Below, in pieces: positions 30,646-39,633 of a DNA stretch of 64,000 nucleotides. The notes beneath the pieces were generated by a model. That model was given only the letters and a program-made list of their open reading frames with translations. It was not told the origin of the DNA and made no database searches. The translations under genes were made by a program, and so were the position numbers. Source of the DNA: Pseudomonas hydrolytica (lineage in GTDB: Bacteria > Pseudomonadota > Gammaproteobacteria > Pseudomonadales > Pseudomonadaceae); assembly GCF_021495345.1 (NCBI RefSeq), contig NZ_CP099397.1, forward strand, positions 1,488,001 to 1,552,000, given 5' to 3'. Position 1 is the stretch's first letter, and the number at the start of each line of letters is the position of its first letter.

Positions 30646-31329
30646 ATGATCATGAAAGTTCTGATGGTTCTGACATCCCATGACAAGCTGGGTAACACCG
30701 GCAATAAAACCGGCTTCTGGCTGGAAGAGTTCGCCGCGCCTTACTACGTCTTCAAGGACGCCGGTGCCGACATCGTGCTGGCCTCGCCAGCCGGTGGCCA
30801 GCCGCCTCTGGATCCCAAGAGTGATCTGCCGGACTTCCAGACCGAGGCGACTCACCGTTTCGCTGCCGATCCGGCCGCGCAGCAAGCCCTGGCCAGCACG
30901 GTGAAGCTTGCTGAGGTGAAGGCTGAGGATTTCGACACGGTGTTCTATCCAGGCGGTCATGGCCCTCTGTGGGATCTGGCGGAGTCGGACACATCCATCG
31001 CCCTGATCGAAAGCTTCGAGCGCGCCGGTAAGCCAATCGGTTTCGTCTGCCATGCTCCGGGCGTGCTGCGCCACGTCAAGGCTGCGGATGGCGAGCCGCT
31101 GATCAAGGGTCGCCGGGTGACCGGTTTCACCAACAGCGAAGAGGCCGCTGTAGGACTGACTGACGTGGTGCCTTTCCTCATCGAGGACGAGTTCCAGGCA
31201 CTTGGCGCACGTTATGAGAAGGCCGGCGACTGGCAGCCGTTCACCGTCGTCGACGGGCGCCTGGTCACTGGTCAGAACCCCGCCAGCTCAGAGTCCGCTG
31301 CCAACGCCTTGCTCAAGCTGCTGGCCTGA
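30646..31329 (+). CDS. DJ-1/PfpI-family protein (Hsp31/glyoxalase III-like)
   Basis: The 227-aa product has the DJ-1 superfamily core: Glu27 (FWLEEFAAPY), the DTVFYPGGHGPLWDL segment and the nucleophile elbow FVCHAPGVL with Cys135-His136. The insertion pattern (LASPAGGQPPLDPKS) resembles type 1 glutamine-amidotransferase-like proteins related to Hsp31, several of which degrade methylglyoxal without a cofactor. It follows nemR by 53 bp. An alternative start two codons later (ATG 30652) is equally plausible. Role in aldehyde detoxification is inferred from family and neighbours. Confidence 0.82.
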   Translation: MIMKVLMVLTSHDKLGNTGNKTGFWLEEFAAPYYVFKDAGADIVLASPAGGQPPLDPKSDLPDFQTEATHRFAADPAAQQALASTVKLAEVKAEDFDTVFYPGGHGPLWDLAESDTSIALIESFERAGKPIGFVCHAPGVLRHVKAADGEPLIKGRRVTGFTNSEEAAVGLTDVVPFLIEDEFQALGARYEKAGDWQPFTVVDGRLVTGQNPASSESAANALLKLLA

Positions 31330-31371
31330 TTCGTGCAATCTGCAGGGCTCAGACGAACCCGTGCAAGTAAT

Positions 31372-31396
31372 GAGCGGGCGCATTTTGCGCCCGCTC
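31372..31396 (+). terminator. Hairpin after the DJ-1 gene
   Basis: GAGCGGGCGCA/TGCGCCCGCTC is a perfect 11-bp stem with a TTT loop, 43 bp after the stop. No T-run follows, but the strong stem suggests at least partial termination before the aldehyde dehydrogenase gene. Confidence 0.5.
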
Positions 31397-31537
31397 TGAG
31401 CGCCCTCGCGCACGCTACCGCATAACAACACCGCAGCAGCAGTCGCCTTTGGGGTGACGGGATTTCTGCTGCCTGAAGAAAGCTGTCTTGATCATTTAAG
31501 TCAATAGATTTTCGTTTGGATTCAAGGATTTAGGCTA

Positions 31538-32992
31538 ATGTCTACCGTCATGAAAGATTCCCGCTCCAGCAGCGTCTTCGATGGCCCGTACTACCTGTCC
31601 ATCGCCGGTAAGCTGGTCAGCACCGATGCGCATTTCGATGTGTTCAATCCGGCGACTGGCGAGGTATTCGCCAAGGCTCCGTCGGGTTCGCCTGAGCAAC
31701 TGGAGGCGGCGATCGCTGCTGCCAAGGATGCGTTCAAGACCTGGTCGGTCCTGAGCTACGACCAGCGCCAGCGCTATCTGGATGCCTATGCCGATGCGCT
31801 TTTGGAGCACCGCGATGAACTGGCTCGCTTGCTGACTTTGGAGCAAGGCAAGCCGCTGAAAACCATGGCCGAGCCGGAGGTTGACCAGGCGATCTCGTGG
31901 ATTCGCCAGATCGCTGCACGGCGTATTCCGGTGGAGATCGTCGAGGAAAACGACAACCACATCGTGGAGCTGCATCACACGCCGCTGGGTGTGGTCGGTG
32001 CGATCACGCCGTGGAATTTCCCGGTGCTGCTGGCACTGTGGAAAGTGGCGCCCGCGCTGATCACCGGCAACACCATGGTCATCAAACCGTCGCCATTCAC
32101 ACCCCTCACCACCTTGCGCTTTGGGCAGATTGCTCAGTCCGTGCTGCCTGCCGGTGTGCTTTCAGTGGTTTCAGGTGGCAACGAGCTGGGCCCGCAAATG
32201 ACCGCTCACCCGGACATCGCCAAGATCAGCTTCACCGGCTCCACCGAGACCGGCAAGCATGTCATCCGTTCGGCTGCAGGCACCGTCAAGCGGCTGACCA
32301 TGGAGATGGGCGGCAACGACGCGGCAATCGTCATGCCTGATGCCGACTGGCAAGCGATCATCCCGCAACTGTACTGGGGCGCCGTCGGTAACTCGGGGCA
32401 GTGGTGCGTGGGTATCAAGCGCCTTTACGTGCATAGCAGTTATCGCAATGAGTTCGTGGCAGCGTTCGTTGAGTACGCGCGGCAGCAGGTCATGGGTGAT
32501 GGTCTCGACCCGAACGTGACCGTCGGCCCCGTGCAGAACAAGATGCAGTACGACAAGGTTCGTAGCTTCCTGGATGACATCAAGGCCAATGGTTACAACG
32601 TGGTATTGGGCGGTGAGGTAGACGAGAGCCGTCCTGGCTATTTCATCCCGGTAACTGTGGTCGACAACCCGCCAGAGAGCTCGATGATCGTGCAGCAGGA
32701 GCAGTTCGGACCGATCGTGCCGATCATCGCGTACGACGACGTCGACGATGTCGTGGCCCGCGCGAACGACAGTCCGTTCGGCCTGGGTGGTTCGGTCTGG
32801 GGGCGTGATACCCAGGCAGCGGTGGCCGTGGCCAATCGCCTGGAAACCGGGATGGTCTGGGTCAACGAGATCCACACGCAAGGCATCGATATTCCCTTCG
32901 GTGGCCATAAGCAATCGGGTATCGGCACTGAGCACGGCCATGAGGGCCGCCTGCTGTTCACCAACCCGAAAACCGTGTTGATCAAGAAGTAA
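31538..32992 (+). CDS. Aldehyde dehydrogenase family protein
   Basis: The 484-aa enzyme shows the NAD(P)-binding TPWNFPVLLALWKVAPAL, FTGSTETGKHV, general base Glu256 in EMGGNDA and catalytic Cys290 in SGQWCVGIKR. The cysteine neighbourhood (WCVGIK rather than the usual C.A..R) is slightly unusual. It oxidises an aldehyde to the acid; substrate not predictable. An AT-rich stretch upstream (31,490-31,535) could hold its own promoter. It sits between a DJ-1 glyoxalase-like gene and an old yellow enzyme, in line with aldehyde detoxification. Confidence 0.88.
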   Translation: MSTVMKDSRSSSVFDGPYYLSIAGKLVSTDAHFDVFNPATGEVFAKAPSGSPEQLEAAIAAAKDAFKTWSVLSYDQRQRYLDAYADALLEHRDELARLLTLEQGKPLKTMAEPEVDQAISWIRQIAARRIPVEIVEENDNHIVELHHTPLGVVGAITPWNFPVLLALWKVAPALITGNTMVIKPSPFTPLTTLRFGQIAQSVLPAGVLSVVSGGNELGPQMTAHPDIAKISFTGSTETGKHVIRSAAGTVKRLTMEMGGNDAAIVMPDADWQAIIPQLYWGAVGNSGQWCVGIKRLYVHSSYRNEFVAAFVEYARQQVMGDGLDPNVTVGPVQNKMQYDKVRSFLDDIKANGYNVVLGGEVDESRPGYFIPVTVVDNPPESSMIVQQEQFGPIVPIIAYDDVDDVVARANDSPFGLGGSVWGRDTQAAVAVANRLETGMVWVNEIHTQGIDIPFGGHKQSGIGTEHGHEGRLLFTNPKTVLIKK

Positions 32993-33120
32993 CGCCTGAG
33001 CGGCCTCTCCAGCAGAGGGGCCGCACTCCCACTCATCAAGCCCATTGGGCGCCAGGTGCGTCCATTCGCGCCCGTGCGCCTGTCGATAAGTGCAGTCGCC
33101 TGAACAACAGGATAGATATC

Positions 33121-34245
33121 ATGAAACATGCTGCTCTGTTTACCCCCATCGACATGGGGCGTATCACTCTCAAGAACCGCATCGTGCTGCCGCCGTTGAC
33201 TCGTCAGCGCAGCGCCCAGCCAGGCGATATCGCGACTGATCTGATGGCCACTTATTACCGCCAGCGTGCCGGTGCCGGTTTCATGGTCAGTGAGGGCACC
33301 CAGATCGAACCGCGTGGCCAGGGCTATGCCTGGACGCCCGGTATCTACAGCCAGGCTCAGATCGATGGCTGGCGCAAGGTGACCGAAGCGGTACATGCCG
33401 AAGATGGCGTGATCTTCGCCCAGCTCTGGCACGTCGGTCGCGTTTCCCATAATGCGCTTCAGCCTGACGGGCAGGCGCCCGTGGCGCCATCCGCCATTCA
33501 GGCGCAGAAGGTCAAAGCGTTCATTCAGACCGGCCCTGGTGTCGGCGAGCTGGTTCAGCCGTCGCTTCCACGCGCACTGGAGCTGGCTGAAATCCGCGAT
33601 CTGGTCGGGCAGTACGCCCAGGCGGCGCGCAATGCCATCGACGCCGGTTTCGATGGCGTGGAAATTCACGCAGCCAACGGTTATCTGGTCAACCAGTTCA
33701 TCTCCGCACATTCCAACCAGCGTGATGATGTTTACGGTGGCTCCCTGGAAAACCGCCTGCGCTTCCTGCGCGAGATCGTAGACGCCGTGGCCGCTGCCGT
33801 AGGCGCGGATCGCCTGGGTGTGCGCTTCACCCCGTTGTTCACCGGCACCGATCAGGACCGGGTGTACATCGGTCTGGTCGAAGAGGACCCGCACACCACC
33901 TATATCGAAGCCATCAAAGTGCTGGAGGCCGCAGGTGTGGCCTATGTGTCGATCGCCGAGGCGGACTGGGACAACGCGCCGGATCTGCCCGAGAGCTTCC
34001 GCCGCGACGTACGCGCGAATTTCAGCGGGAAGATTCTCTACGCCGGTCGTTATACCGCCGAACGTGGTGAGCGGCTGATCGAGGCCGGGCTGGCCGACCT
34101 GATCGCATTCGGTCGTCCCTTCATCGCCAACCCTGATCTGCCCGAACGCATCGCCAATGGCTGGCCGCTCAACCCGCTGGATCCTGCCACTGTCTATGGG
34201 GGCGCGGAGAAGGGCCTGACGGACTACCCGACCTACTCGGACTGA
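33121..34245 (+). CDS. nemA: Old yellow enzyme NemA-like flavin oxidoreductase
   Basis: The 374-aa FMN protein begins LFTPIDMGRITLKNRIVLPPLTR, typical of the OYE family. It has the FAQLWHVGRVSH motif and the substrate-anchoring pair His183/Asn186 in VEIHAANGYL, and the FMN phosphate loop near LIAFGRPFIANPDLPER. OYEs use NAD(P)H to reduce activated C=C bonds of enals, maleimides and nitro compounds. The order nemR...nemA fits the E. coli nemRA unit expanded with aldehyde enzymes. It has no obvious terminator before the MFS gene 83 bp downstream. Confidence 0.88.
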   Translation: MKHAALFTPIDMGRITLKNRIVLPPLTRQRSAQPGDIATDLMATYYRQRAGAGFMVSEGTQIEPRGQGYAWTPGIYSQAQIDGWRKVTEAVHAEDGVIFAQLWHVGRVSHNALQPDGQAPVAPSAIQAQKVKAFIQTGPGVGELVQPSLPRALELAEIRDLVGQYAQAARNAIDAGFDGVEIHAANGYLVNQFISAHSNQRDDVYGGSLENRLRFLREIVDAVAAAVGADRLGVRFTPLFTGTDQDRVYIGLVEEDPHTTYIEAIKVLEAAGVAYVSIAEADWDNAPDLPESFRRDVRANFSGKILYAGRYTAERGERLIEAGLADLIAFGRPFIANPDLPERIANGWPLNPLDPATVYGGAEKGLTDYPTYSD

Positions 34246-34328
34246 CGTTCACATCTGCCGGCGTGGCCTCGACGCGAATGGACGGGGACACGCCTGCGTA
34301 ACTGCTCACTGCGTAGGAAGTCTTCGTC

Positions 34329-35627
34329 ATGTCTGTCAAATCCGTACCGATCGAACGCGATGTTACGCCTGGTCTGGCGTATCCGGCCTTGGCTGGCAGC
34401 GACGTCCGTGCGCCGTCAGTCGCAGCCGTGGTCGTGTGTATCCTGCTCGTCGCGCTCACGCTGCGCCCGGGCATCGTTTCCATGGGGCCCTTGCTGACCG
34501 CCATCATCGATGAGCTGGGGTTGACTCACACCCAGGCCTCGCTGCTGACCGCGATTCCGACCTTGCTGATGGGATTGCTGGCATTGCCCGCACCCTGGCT
34601 GGCGCATCGATTTGGGCGTGACCGGATCATCCTGCTGGCGCTGATCGTACTGGGCGCCGCGATCATCCTGCGTGCGCTGGCTGGCTCCATTGGGCAGTTG
34701 TTTGCCAGTACTGCGGCAGTCGGGGCGGGTATCGCGGTCGCCGGAGCGCTGTTTTCCAGCTACGTGAAGGCGCGCTCGCCGAATCGTATCGCCTTGTTCA
34801 TGAGCATTTATGCAACGGCCATCGGTCTGGGCAGCACGGTCGCTGCGGTGGCGACCGGGCCGATCGATCAGTTGATTGGTGATTGGCGTTGGGCGGGCGG
34901 TTTCTGGGTACTGCCGGCAATGCTGGCGATCATGGCCTGGGTTGGCATCGAGCATCGGAGCCTGAGAGCGCCGGTCTCTACCGCTTCGACCCAGATGCCC
35001 AGGATGCCGCTGCGCAATCCCACGGCCTGGCTGATCGCACTGTTCTTCGCCTGCAACAACCTGGTGTTCTACGCCCTGATTGCCTGGTTGGCACCGATGT
35101 ATATCGAGCGTGGCGAGAGCGCCAGCTCGGCAGGCTTGATCCTGGCCAGTTATACCCTGGGGTTCATGCTGGCCAACCCGGTGTTTGGCTTGCTCAGCCG
35201 CAGCGATGATCGACGTCTGTTGCTTGCCGCGAGCTCCAGCATCGCCTTGCTGGGCAGCCTGGCGATGGCCGTTGCGCCTGATGCCATGCCGCTGGTGACT
35301 GCTGCGCTTGCGGCTTTCGGTACCGGAGGTGCCTTTACCCTGGGCATGACCTTGCCGCTGGACAATGCTTCGACACCTGAGGAGGCTGGCGCCTGGACTG
35401 CCTTTGTGATGTTGCAGAGTTATCTGGTAGGCGCTGCCGGTCCGTTGCTCGTGGGATATCTGCGTGACAGCGCGGGGCACTTCCAGTCGGCCCTGTGGCT
35501 GTTGGTGGCTGTAGGGGGCGCTGATGTTACTGGTGACTCCGTTCTTGCAGCCCTACCGCTGTCGCCGTTGATGTCAGAGCTTGTTCCGGGAGCGGAAGGC
35601 GGCCACCTTTCTGGCGCATGCCCGTAG
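34329..35627 (+). pseudogene. CynX/NimT-family MFS transporter with frameshifted C-terminus
   Basis: Residues 1 to about 397 give a 12-helix major facilitator of the CynX/NimT type (LRPGIVSMGPLLTAIIDELG, then repeated helices). At a run of five G (35514-35518) the frame seems to shift: as read, the protein ends in a non-hydrophobic tail to 35627. Dropping one G restores the expected last helix, GALMLLVTPFLQPYRCRR, with a stop at 35569-35571. The transporter may still fold in part. It is the last gene of the island, probably exporting a product of the detoxification genes. A homopolymer sequencing error is possible. Confidence 0.65.
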
Positions 35628-35637
35628 CTGCTTACGC

Positions 35638-35681
35638 GCCTGCCCGCGGCATTATCGCGAGCCGGCGATCTACGGCTGAGC
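35638..35681 (+). repeat. 44-bp direct repeat, right copy (displaced malK tail)
   Basis: Identical to 26910-26953 and ending with the same stop codon and following C. It is not part of a gene here. It begins 10 bp after the MFS stop and precedes the alpha/beta hydrolase by 127 bp. Confidence 0.95.
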
Positions 35682-35808
35682 ACGGCGCCGTGTGGCTGCC
35701 TGAGGCGTCGCTGGCAGGTTGCCTCTGTGCTGCCGAGCGCAAAATAGGTGGCACTTCGACGATACGCCGGACCTCGAAAGAGACAGGTTCGTCGTCATCG
35801 GAGTCGTT

Positions 35809-36720
35809 ATGCCTCATCTGCCATCACGCACCTGGATCCGCGCCCTGGTCGGTATCGCCGTCGCGCTCGGCACCTTCGAAGCCACGCGCCGCTATCGGCA
35901 GTTGGCGAGCGCGCCGGCGCTGAGCGACACCAGTCGCGCCCTGGGCATCGACGGTCATCATGTTCAGGCCGGCCCCTGGCGGCTGTTCACCCGCAGTGTC
36001 GGCGCTGCCGATGCACCGGTGGTGGTGCTGGTGCACGGGCTGGTCATCTCCAGCCGCTACATGGAGCCGTTGGCCAGGGCGCTGGCCGACAACGGCTACC
36101 GCGTGCTGGCGCCGGACCTGCCGGGCTACGGCGAGAGCGCGACGGGCACGCCACGGCGCGTGCTGAGCGTCGAGCAACTGGCCGATGTGCTCGACCTCTG
36201 GCTCAGCGCCTGCGCCATCGACAAGGCCACCTTCATCGGCAATTCCTACGGTTGCCAGATCCTTACGGCCCTGGCCGTGCGCCACCCCCAGCGGGTGGCG
36301 CGTCTGGTGCTGCAGGGGCCGACCGTCGACCCGGCGGCGCGCAGCCTGTTGCCCCAGCTCTGGCGTGCCGTGCGCAATGGCCGTCGCGAGCGTCTGCGCT
36401 CCAGTGCCGGCATCGGTCGCATCGATTACGCCAAGGCTGGCGTCTGGCGGGTGCTGAGCAGCATCAGGCGCCTGCTGCACTACCGCATCGAGGATCATCT
36501 CGCCGCCATCGAGGCTCCATGCCTGGTCGTGCAGGGCAGTCGCGACCCGGTGGCGCCGCCGCACTGGGGCGAGGCGGTGGCCGCGCGCCTGCCCAAGGGG
36601 CGTCTGTGCCTTGTCGAGGGCGCGACCCACACCATGAACTACGTGCATCCGCACAGCTTCGCGCAACTGATCGACGATTTTTTGCGCGAGGGTCGCGGCG
36701 CCACGGAGGTGGTCCGATGA
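35809..36720 (+). CDS. Alpha/beta hydrolase with N-terminal anchor
   Basis: The 303-aa protein has a short hydrophobic N-terminal segment (ALVGIAVALGTF), then an alpha/beta hydrolase fold: oxyanion-loop VLVHGLVISSRYM, nucleophile Ser146 in GNSYGCQ, acid in QGSRDPVAPPHW and the histidine in EGATHTMNY. Esterase, lipase or haloperoxidase-type chemistry cannot be told apart. Its last base overlaps the next gene (ATGA at 36717-36720), so the two are translated as a unit. Start chosen at ATG 35809; GTG/ATG codons further upstream run through sequence without family similarity. Confidence 0.8.
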   Translation: MPHLPSRTWIRALVGIAVALGTFEATRRYRQLASAPALSDTSRALGIDGHHVQAGPWRLFTRSVGAADAPVVVLVHGLVISSRYMEPLARALADNGYRVLAPDLPGYGESATGTPRRVLSVEQLADVLDLWLSACAIDKATFIGNSYGCQILTALAVRHPQRVARLVLQGPTVDPAARSLLPQLWRAVRNGRRERLRSSAGIGRIDYAKAGVWRVLSSIRRLLHYRIEDHLAAIEAPCLVVQGSRDPVAPPHWGEAVAARLPKGRLCLVEGATHTMNYVHPHSFAQLIDDFLREGRGATEVVR

Positions 36721-38120
36721 ACCAGCCACCGCAGGGCATCGCCCGTTTCGATTCGGCAGCCGGCATGGTCCAGGCCCTTGCGCTCGCGCTACGCGGGCGC
36801 CCGTACACCAGTCCGAGCCAGTCGCCGCTGCTCGACAGCCTGATGCCGACCATCAATCGCCTGCCGTGCAAGCTGCGCGAGCAGGTCTATGCCCTGGGCG
36901 GCATGACCGAGGGCATCGGCCCGTCACAGGCCGCGCGGGTGGACGTAGAGGCGATCGCCGAGTGGATGGCCGGCCTGTATCCGCAGCGGCGCTATCCGGC
37001 GGCCTTCATCGGTTCGTCCAACGGGGCGCTGATGCATCTTGCGGCGGCCATGGGCGTGCCCTGGCTGCCGCAGACCTTTCTCTGCCCGGTGCGCGCGCTG
37101 GGCAACGACCCGGACGATGCCCGCCGTGCGCTGGAGCAGGGCCTGCCGATCGTTCACGCCTTGCTCGGCGCGGATGGGCGCATCGCCGTGCACCATATGC
37201 ACGATCCCAATCAGGATCGGCTGATGCTGCAGCACATGGCCTACTACCGCCTCAAGTACCGGCGCCTGCCGCTGGCCTACCGCGAGTTTCTCCTGCGCAG
37301 CCTGGCGCCGGGGGCGACGCTCTACGTCAGTGCCTGCAATCGCCAGTGGCCGGTCACACGCACCTCCTCGCGCTCGGTGTTTCAGTTTGGCGCCACTGGT
37401 GGGGCGAGTGAGAGCGAATACTTCGAAGGCTCGCCGCGGGTGCGCCAGTACCTGTCGCGCTACGGTATCGCCCGGCCGCGCTGGGATCCGCCACCTGCCG
37501 ACGACATGGCGCCCGAGGCCGAGTGGGGCTTCGACCCGGCCCTGCTGGACGACCTGCAGGAGCTGGCCAAGGCGCGGCAATGGCGGCTGATCCGCATCGA
37601 CCATGCCGAACCCGAATCGCTCAGCGCGCTGACGGCCGACATCTACGCCGACTGGTACGCCGAGCAGGGCGAACCCTCGCGCCGCCTTCTGGTGGACAGC
37701 TTTCTGCTCAGTGATCCGCTTACCACCCTGCGCCTGCGGGCGATCCCGTACTGGTCGCTGTTCGGCGTCGAGCCTTCGGCACGCCTGCTGGAGGAGTATC
37801 TGCAGGGGCATCCGGGGTTCGACGAAATCGACATGCTGCTGTTCTCCCACGGTACCGAAGGCGTCGGTCTCGCCCCCATCGAGCGCTGGCAGCAGTTGCT
37901 CGGCTGGGCGCGGGTAGAGGGCCGGCTGGTCGGCGTGGACCCTTCGCGCTATCCCCGCGATTTCGCCACCTTTACCCGGTTCGCCGAGGACCTGGCGCGC
38001 CTCGGACCGAGGTGGGACCTGCCTGAGCCGATGTCCATCGCCTTCTTCGAGGAGGCGCTGCAACGCCACGGCGCGAACGCCGAGGTCTCGCTCAGTCGTC
38101 TGCACAGCGCTAGCGGTTGA
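36717..38120 (+). CDS. Conserved protein of unknown function, coupled to the hydrolase
   Basis: The 467-aa protein is not recognised. It is soluble, with no signal peptide. The first half contains FIGSSNGALMHLAAAMGVPWLP, resembling a GxSxG-like nucleophile elbow (GSSNGA), and SACNRQWPVT; the second half has DEIDMLLFSHGTEGVG. A divergent hydrolase or acyltransferase fold is possible but unproven. The 4-bp overlap with the preceding alpha/beta hydrolase points to joint function. If the 8.7-kb island is an insertion, this pair originally lay directly downstream of malK. Confidence 0.7.
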   Translation: MNQPPQGIARFDSAAGMVQALALALRGRPYTSPSQSPLLDSLMPTINRLPCKLREQVYALGGMTEGIGPSQAARVDVEAIAEWMAGLYPQRRYPAAFIGSSNGALMHLAAAMGVPWLPQTFLCPVRALGNDPDDARRALEQGLPIVHALLGADGRIAVHHMHDPNQDRLMLQHMAYYRLKYRRLPLAYREFLLRSLAPGATLYVSACNRQWPVTRTSSRSVFQFGATGGASESEYFEGSPRVRQYLSRYGIARPRWDPPPADDMAPEAEWGFDPALLDDLQELAKARQWRLIRIDHAEPESLSALTADIYADWYAEQGEPSRRLLVDSFLLSDPLTTLRLRAIPYWSLFGVEPSARLLEEYLQGHPGFDEIDMLLFSHGTEGVGLAPIERWQQLLGWARVEGRLVGVDPSRYPRDFATFTRFAEDLARLGPRWDLPEPMSIAFFEEALQRHGANAEVSLSRLHSASG

Positions 38121-38287
38121 GGCGCTTTGCGTCTGGAAGTGGGCAGCGCTTTTTCTCGAAAGAAAGTTTCCCTGCGCTGTCGATTCGTCCATCGCCCGTT
38201 CGACTAGTCTTCAGAACCCAGCCATGGGTTCAGTGTCAGCCGTAGGGAGACTCCTGCGCTATTTCGACTCGAACAAGGAGAAAGGCG

Positions 38288-38713
38288 ATGCGTTTCATGG
38301 TGATGGTCAAGGCGACTGCAGATTCCGAAGCCGGTGTGATGCCCAGCGAGGAGCTGCTGGCGGCCATGGGCCGCTACAACGAGGAACTGGTGGAGGCCGG
38401 GGTGATGCTCGCCGGCGAGGGCCTGCAGCCCAGCAGCAAGGGGGCACGGGTAAGGTTCTCCGGCAGCCAGCGCACGGTGATCGACGGTCCGTTCATGGAA
38501 ACCAAGGAGCTGGTCGCCGGTTTCTGGATCTTCCAGGTGGCCTCGCTCGAGGAATGCATCGAGTGGGTCAAGCGCTGTCCCAACCCCATGCCCGGCGACT
38601 CGGATATCGAGATTCGCCAGATCTTCGAAGCCGAGGATTTCGGCGCCGAGTTCACCCCCGAGTTGCGCGAGCAGGAAGAACGCATTCGCGCGCGCATCAG
38701 CATTGAGAACTAA
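38288..38713 (+). CDS. YciI/DGPF-domain protein
   Basis: The 141-aa protein has the ferredoxin-like YCII fold, with KARVRFSGSQRTVIDGPFMETKELVAGFWI containing the DGPF signature. In actinobacteria and proteobacteria such proteins are often coupled to ECF sigma factors, but no sigma gene is adjacent. Biochemical role unknown. A 13-bp gap with AAGGAGAG leads into the next gene, so they are likely co-transcribed. Confidence 0.85.
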   Translation: MRFMVMVKATADSEAGVMPSEELLAAMGRYNEELVEAGVMLAGEGLQPSSKGARVRFSGSQRTVIDGPFMETKELVAGFWIFQVASLEECIEWVKRCPNPMPGDSDIEIRQIFEAEDFGAEFTPELREQEERIRARISIEN

Positions 38714-38726
38714 GGAGAGTGTTGCG

Positions 38727-39146
38727 ATGAAGATTCATGCCTATCTGATGTTCGATGGCCAATGCGAGGCCGCCTTCAATTACTACGCCGAAGTGTTCGG
38801 CGGCCAACTGGAGATGATGCGCTACGCCGACAGCCCCGAGCAGATGGACGTACCGGCCGAGTACCAGCAGCGCGTCATGCACGTGTGCCTGACGGTTGGC
38901 GACCAGTTGCTGATGGCCTCCGATACCCTGCCGCAATACCCGCATGACGGCATCAAGGGCTGTTCGATCTCCCTGCAGGTGGACAACGTGCCGGAGGCCG
39001 AGCGCCTGTACGAAGCGCTGTCGAAAGGCGGTTCGGTGCAGATGGAGCTGCAGGCCACCTTCTGGGCGACGCGCTTTGCCATGCTCACCGACCGTTTCGG
39101 TGTGCCGTGGATGATCAACTGCACGGTGGACAGCCAGATGGGCTGA
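38727..39146 (+). CDS. PhnB-like VOC-superfamily protein
   Basis: The 139-aa product (MKIHAYLMFDGQCEAAFNYYAEVFGG...) is a vicinal-oxygen-chelate fold protein of the PhnB/DUF1338-neighbour type often annotated 3-demethylubiquinone methyltransferase-like. The C-terminal WATRFAMLTDRFGVPWMINC is characteristic. Metal ligands are incomplete, so enzymatic activity is doubtful. It is coupled to the YciI gene; this pairing is common. ATG at 38727 with AAGGAG. Confidence 0.85.
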   Translation: MKIHAYLMFDGQCEAAFNYYAEVFGGQLEMMRYADSPEQMDVPAEYQQRVMHVCLTVGDQLLMASDTLPQYPHDGIKGCSISLQVDNVPEAERLYEALSKGGSVQMELQATFWATRFAMLTDRFGVPWMINCTVDSQMG

Positions 39147-39282
39147 GCTGCTGCGTGCACGGACAGGTGGTGCTGCCTTGCCCTGCGCGGGGGCTCCGCC
39201 GGTCCGCTGCGCAGCTTGCCCGAAAACCGAGCGAAGCGGCCGAGGTCCAAGTTCAAGACAGGGCCGGCAAGAGGGCTTCGCG

Positions 39283-39609
39283 ATGAAACTGCGCTATCCG
39301 CTGCTGGTGGGCCTGGCGGTGTCGCTGACGGCCTGCAGCGTACACGTCGGTGGGCACCGTCCGCCGCCGCACCACGCACCGCCACCCCACGTCGAGTGGC
39401 GCTGGGATCCGGGTATCGATGCCTATGTGGTCATCGGCTGGCCACATCTGTACTACCGTGACCGCATCTATTACCGCTGGTACGACGACCACTGGTATTC
39501 CTCCAGCCGGCACGACGGACCCTGGGCCAAGGGGCCCAAAGGCGTGCCACCCGGCCTGAACAAGAAGTATGGCAAGCCGGGACGTGGCCGCGGCGGTGGG
39601 GGGTATTGA
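39283..39609 (+). CDS. Small Tyr/His/Pro-rich lipoprotein
   Basis: The 108-aa product has a lipoprotein signal with lipobox SLTAC (Cys at 19), then a His/Pro-rich stretch (GGHRPPPHHAPPPHVEW), a Tyr/Trp-rich core (YYRDRIYYRWYDDHWYSS) and a Gly/Arg tail KKYGKPGRGRGGGGY. This resembles small YXWGxxxYY-type outer-membrane lipoproteins; function unknown. The codons of the tail (about 39567-39606) are echoed in each unit of the REP array that follows. ATG 39283 follows AAGAGGG. Confidence 0.65.
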   Translation: MKLRYPLLVGLAVSLTACSVHVGGHRPPPHHAPPPHVEWRWDPGIDAYVVIGWPHLYYRDRIYYRWYDDHWYSSSRHDGPWAKGPKGVPPGLNKKYGKPGRGRGGGGY

Positions 39610-39633
39610 GCCGAGGTGGGGCGACGCGTGATC

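Larger units (their letters stand above)
26954..35681. other. Putative inserted island bounded by the malK 3' end repeat
   Basis: About 8.7 kb between the two 44-bp repeats. Beyond the first gene it has lower GC, more relaxed codon choice and two frameshifted genes, and it contains only one REP, at the extreme left. Content points to electrophile/aldehyde defence. No integrase or transposase is present, so the mechanism is open: integration at the gene end with later loss of the integrase, or a recombination event that copied the malK tail. Confidence 0.5.

Noticed and set aside
26954..35681. Integrase, transposase or tRNA marking the island
   Set aside because: None found; the island claim rests only on the direct repeat, composition and broken genes.
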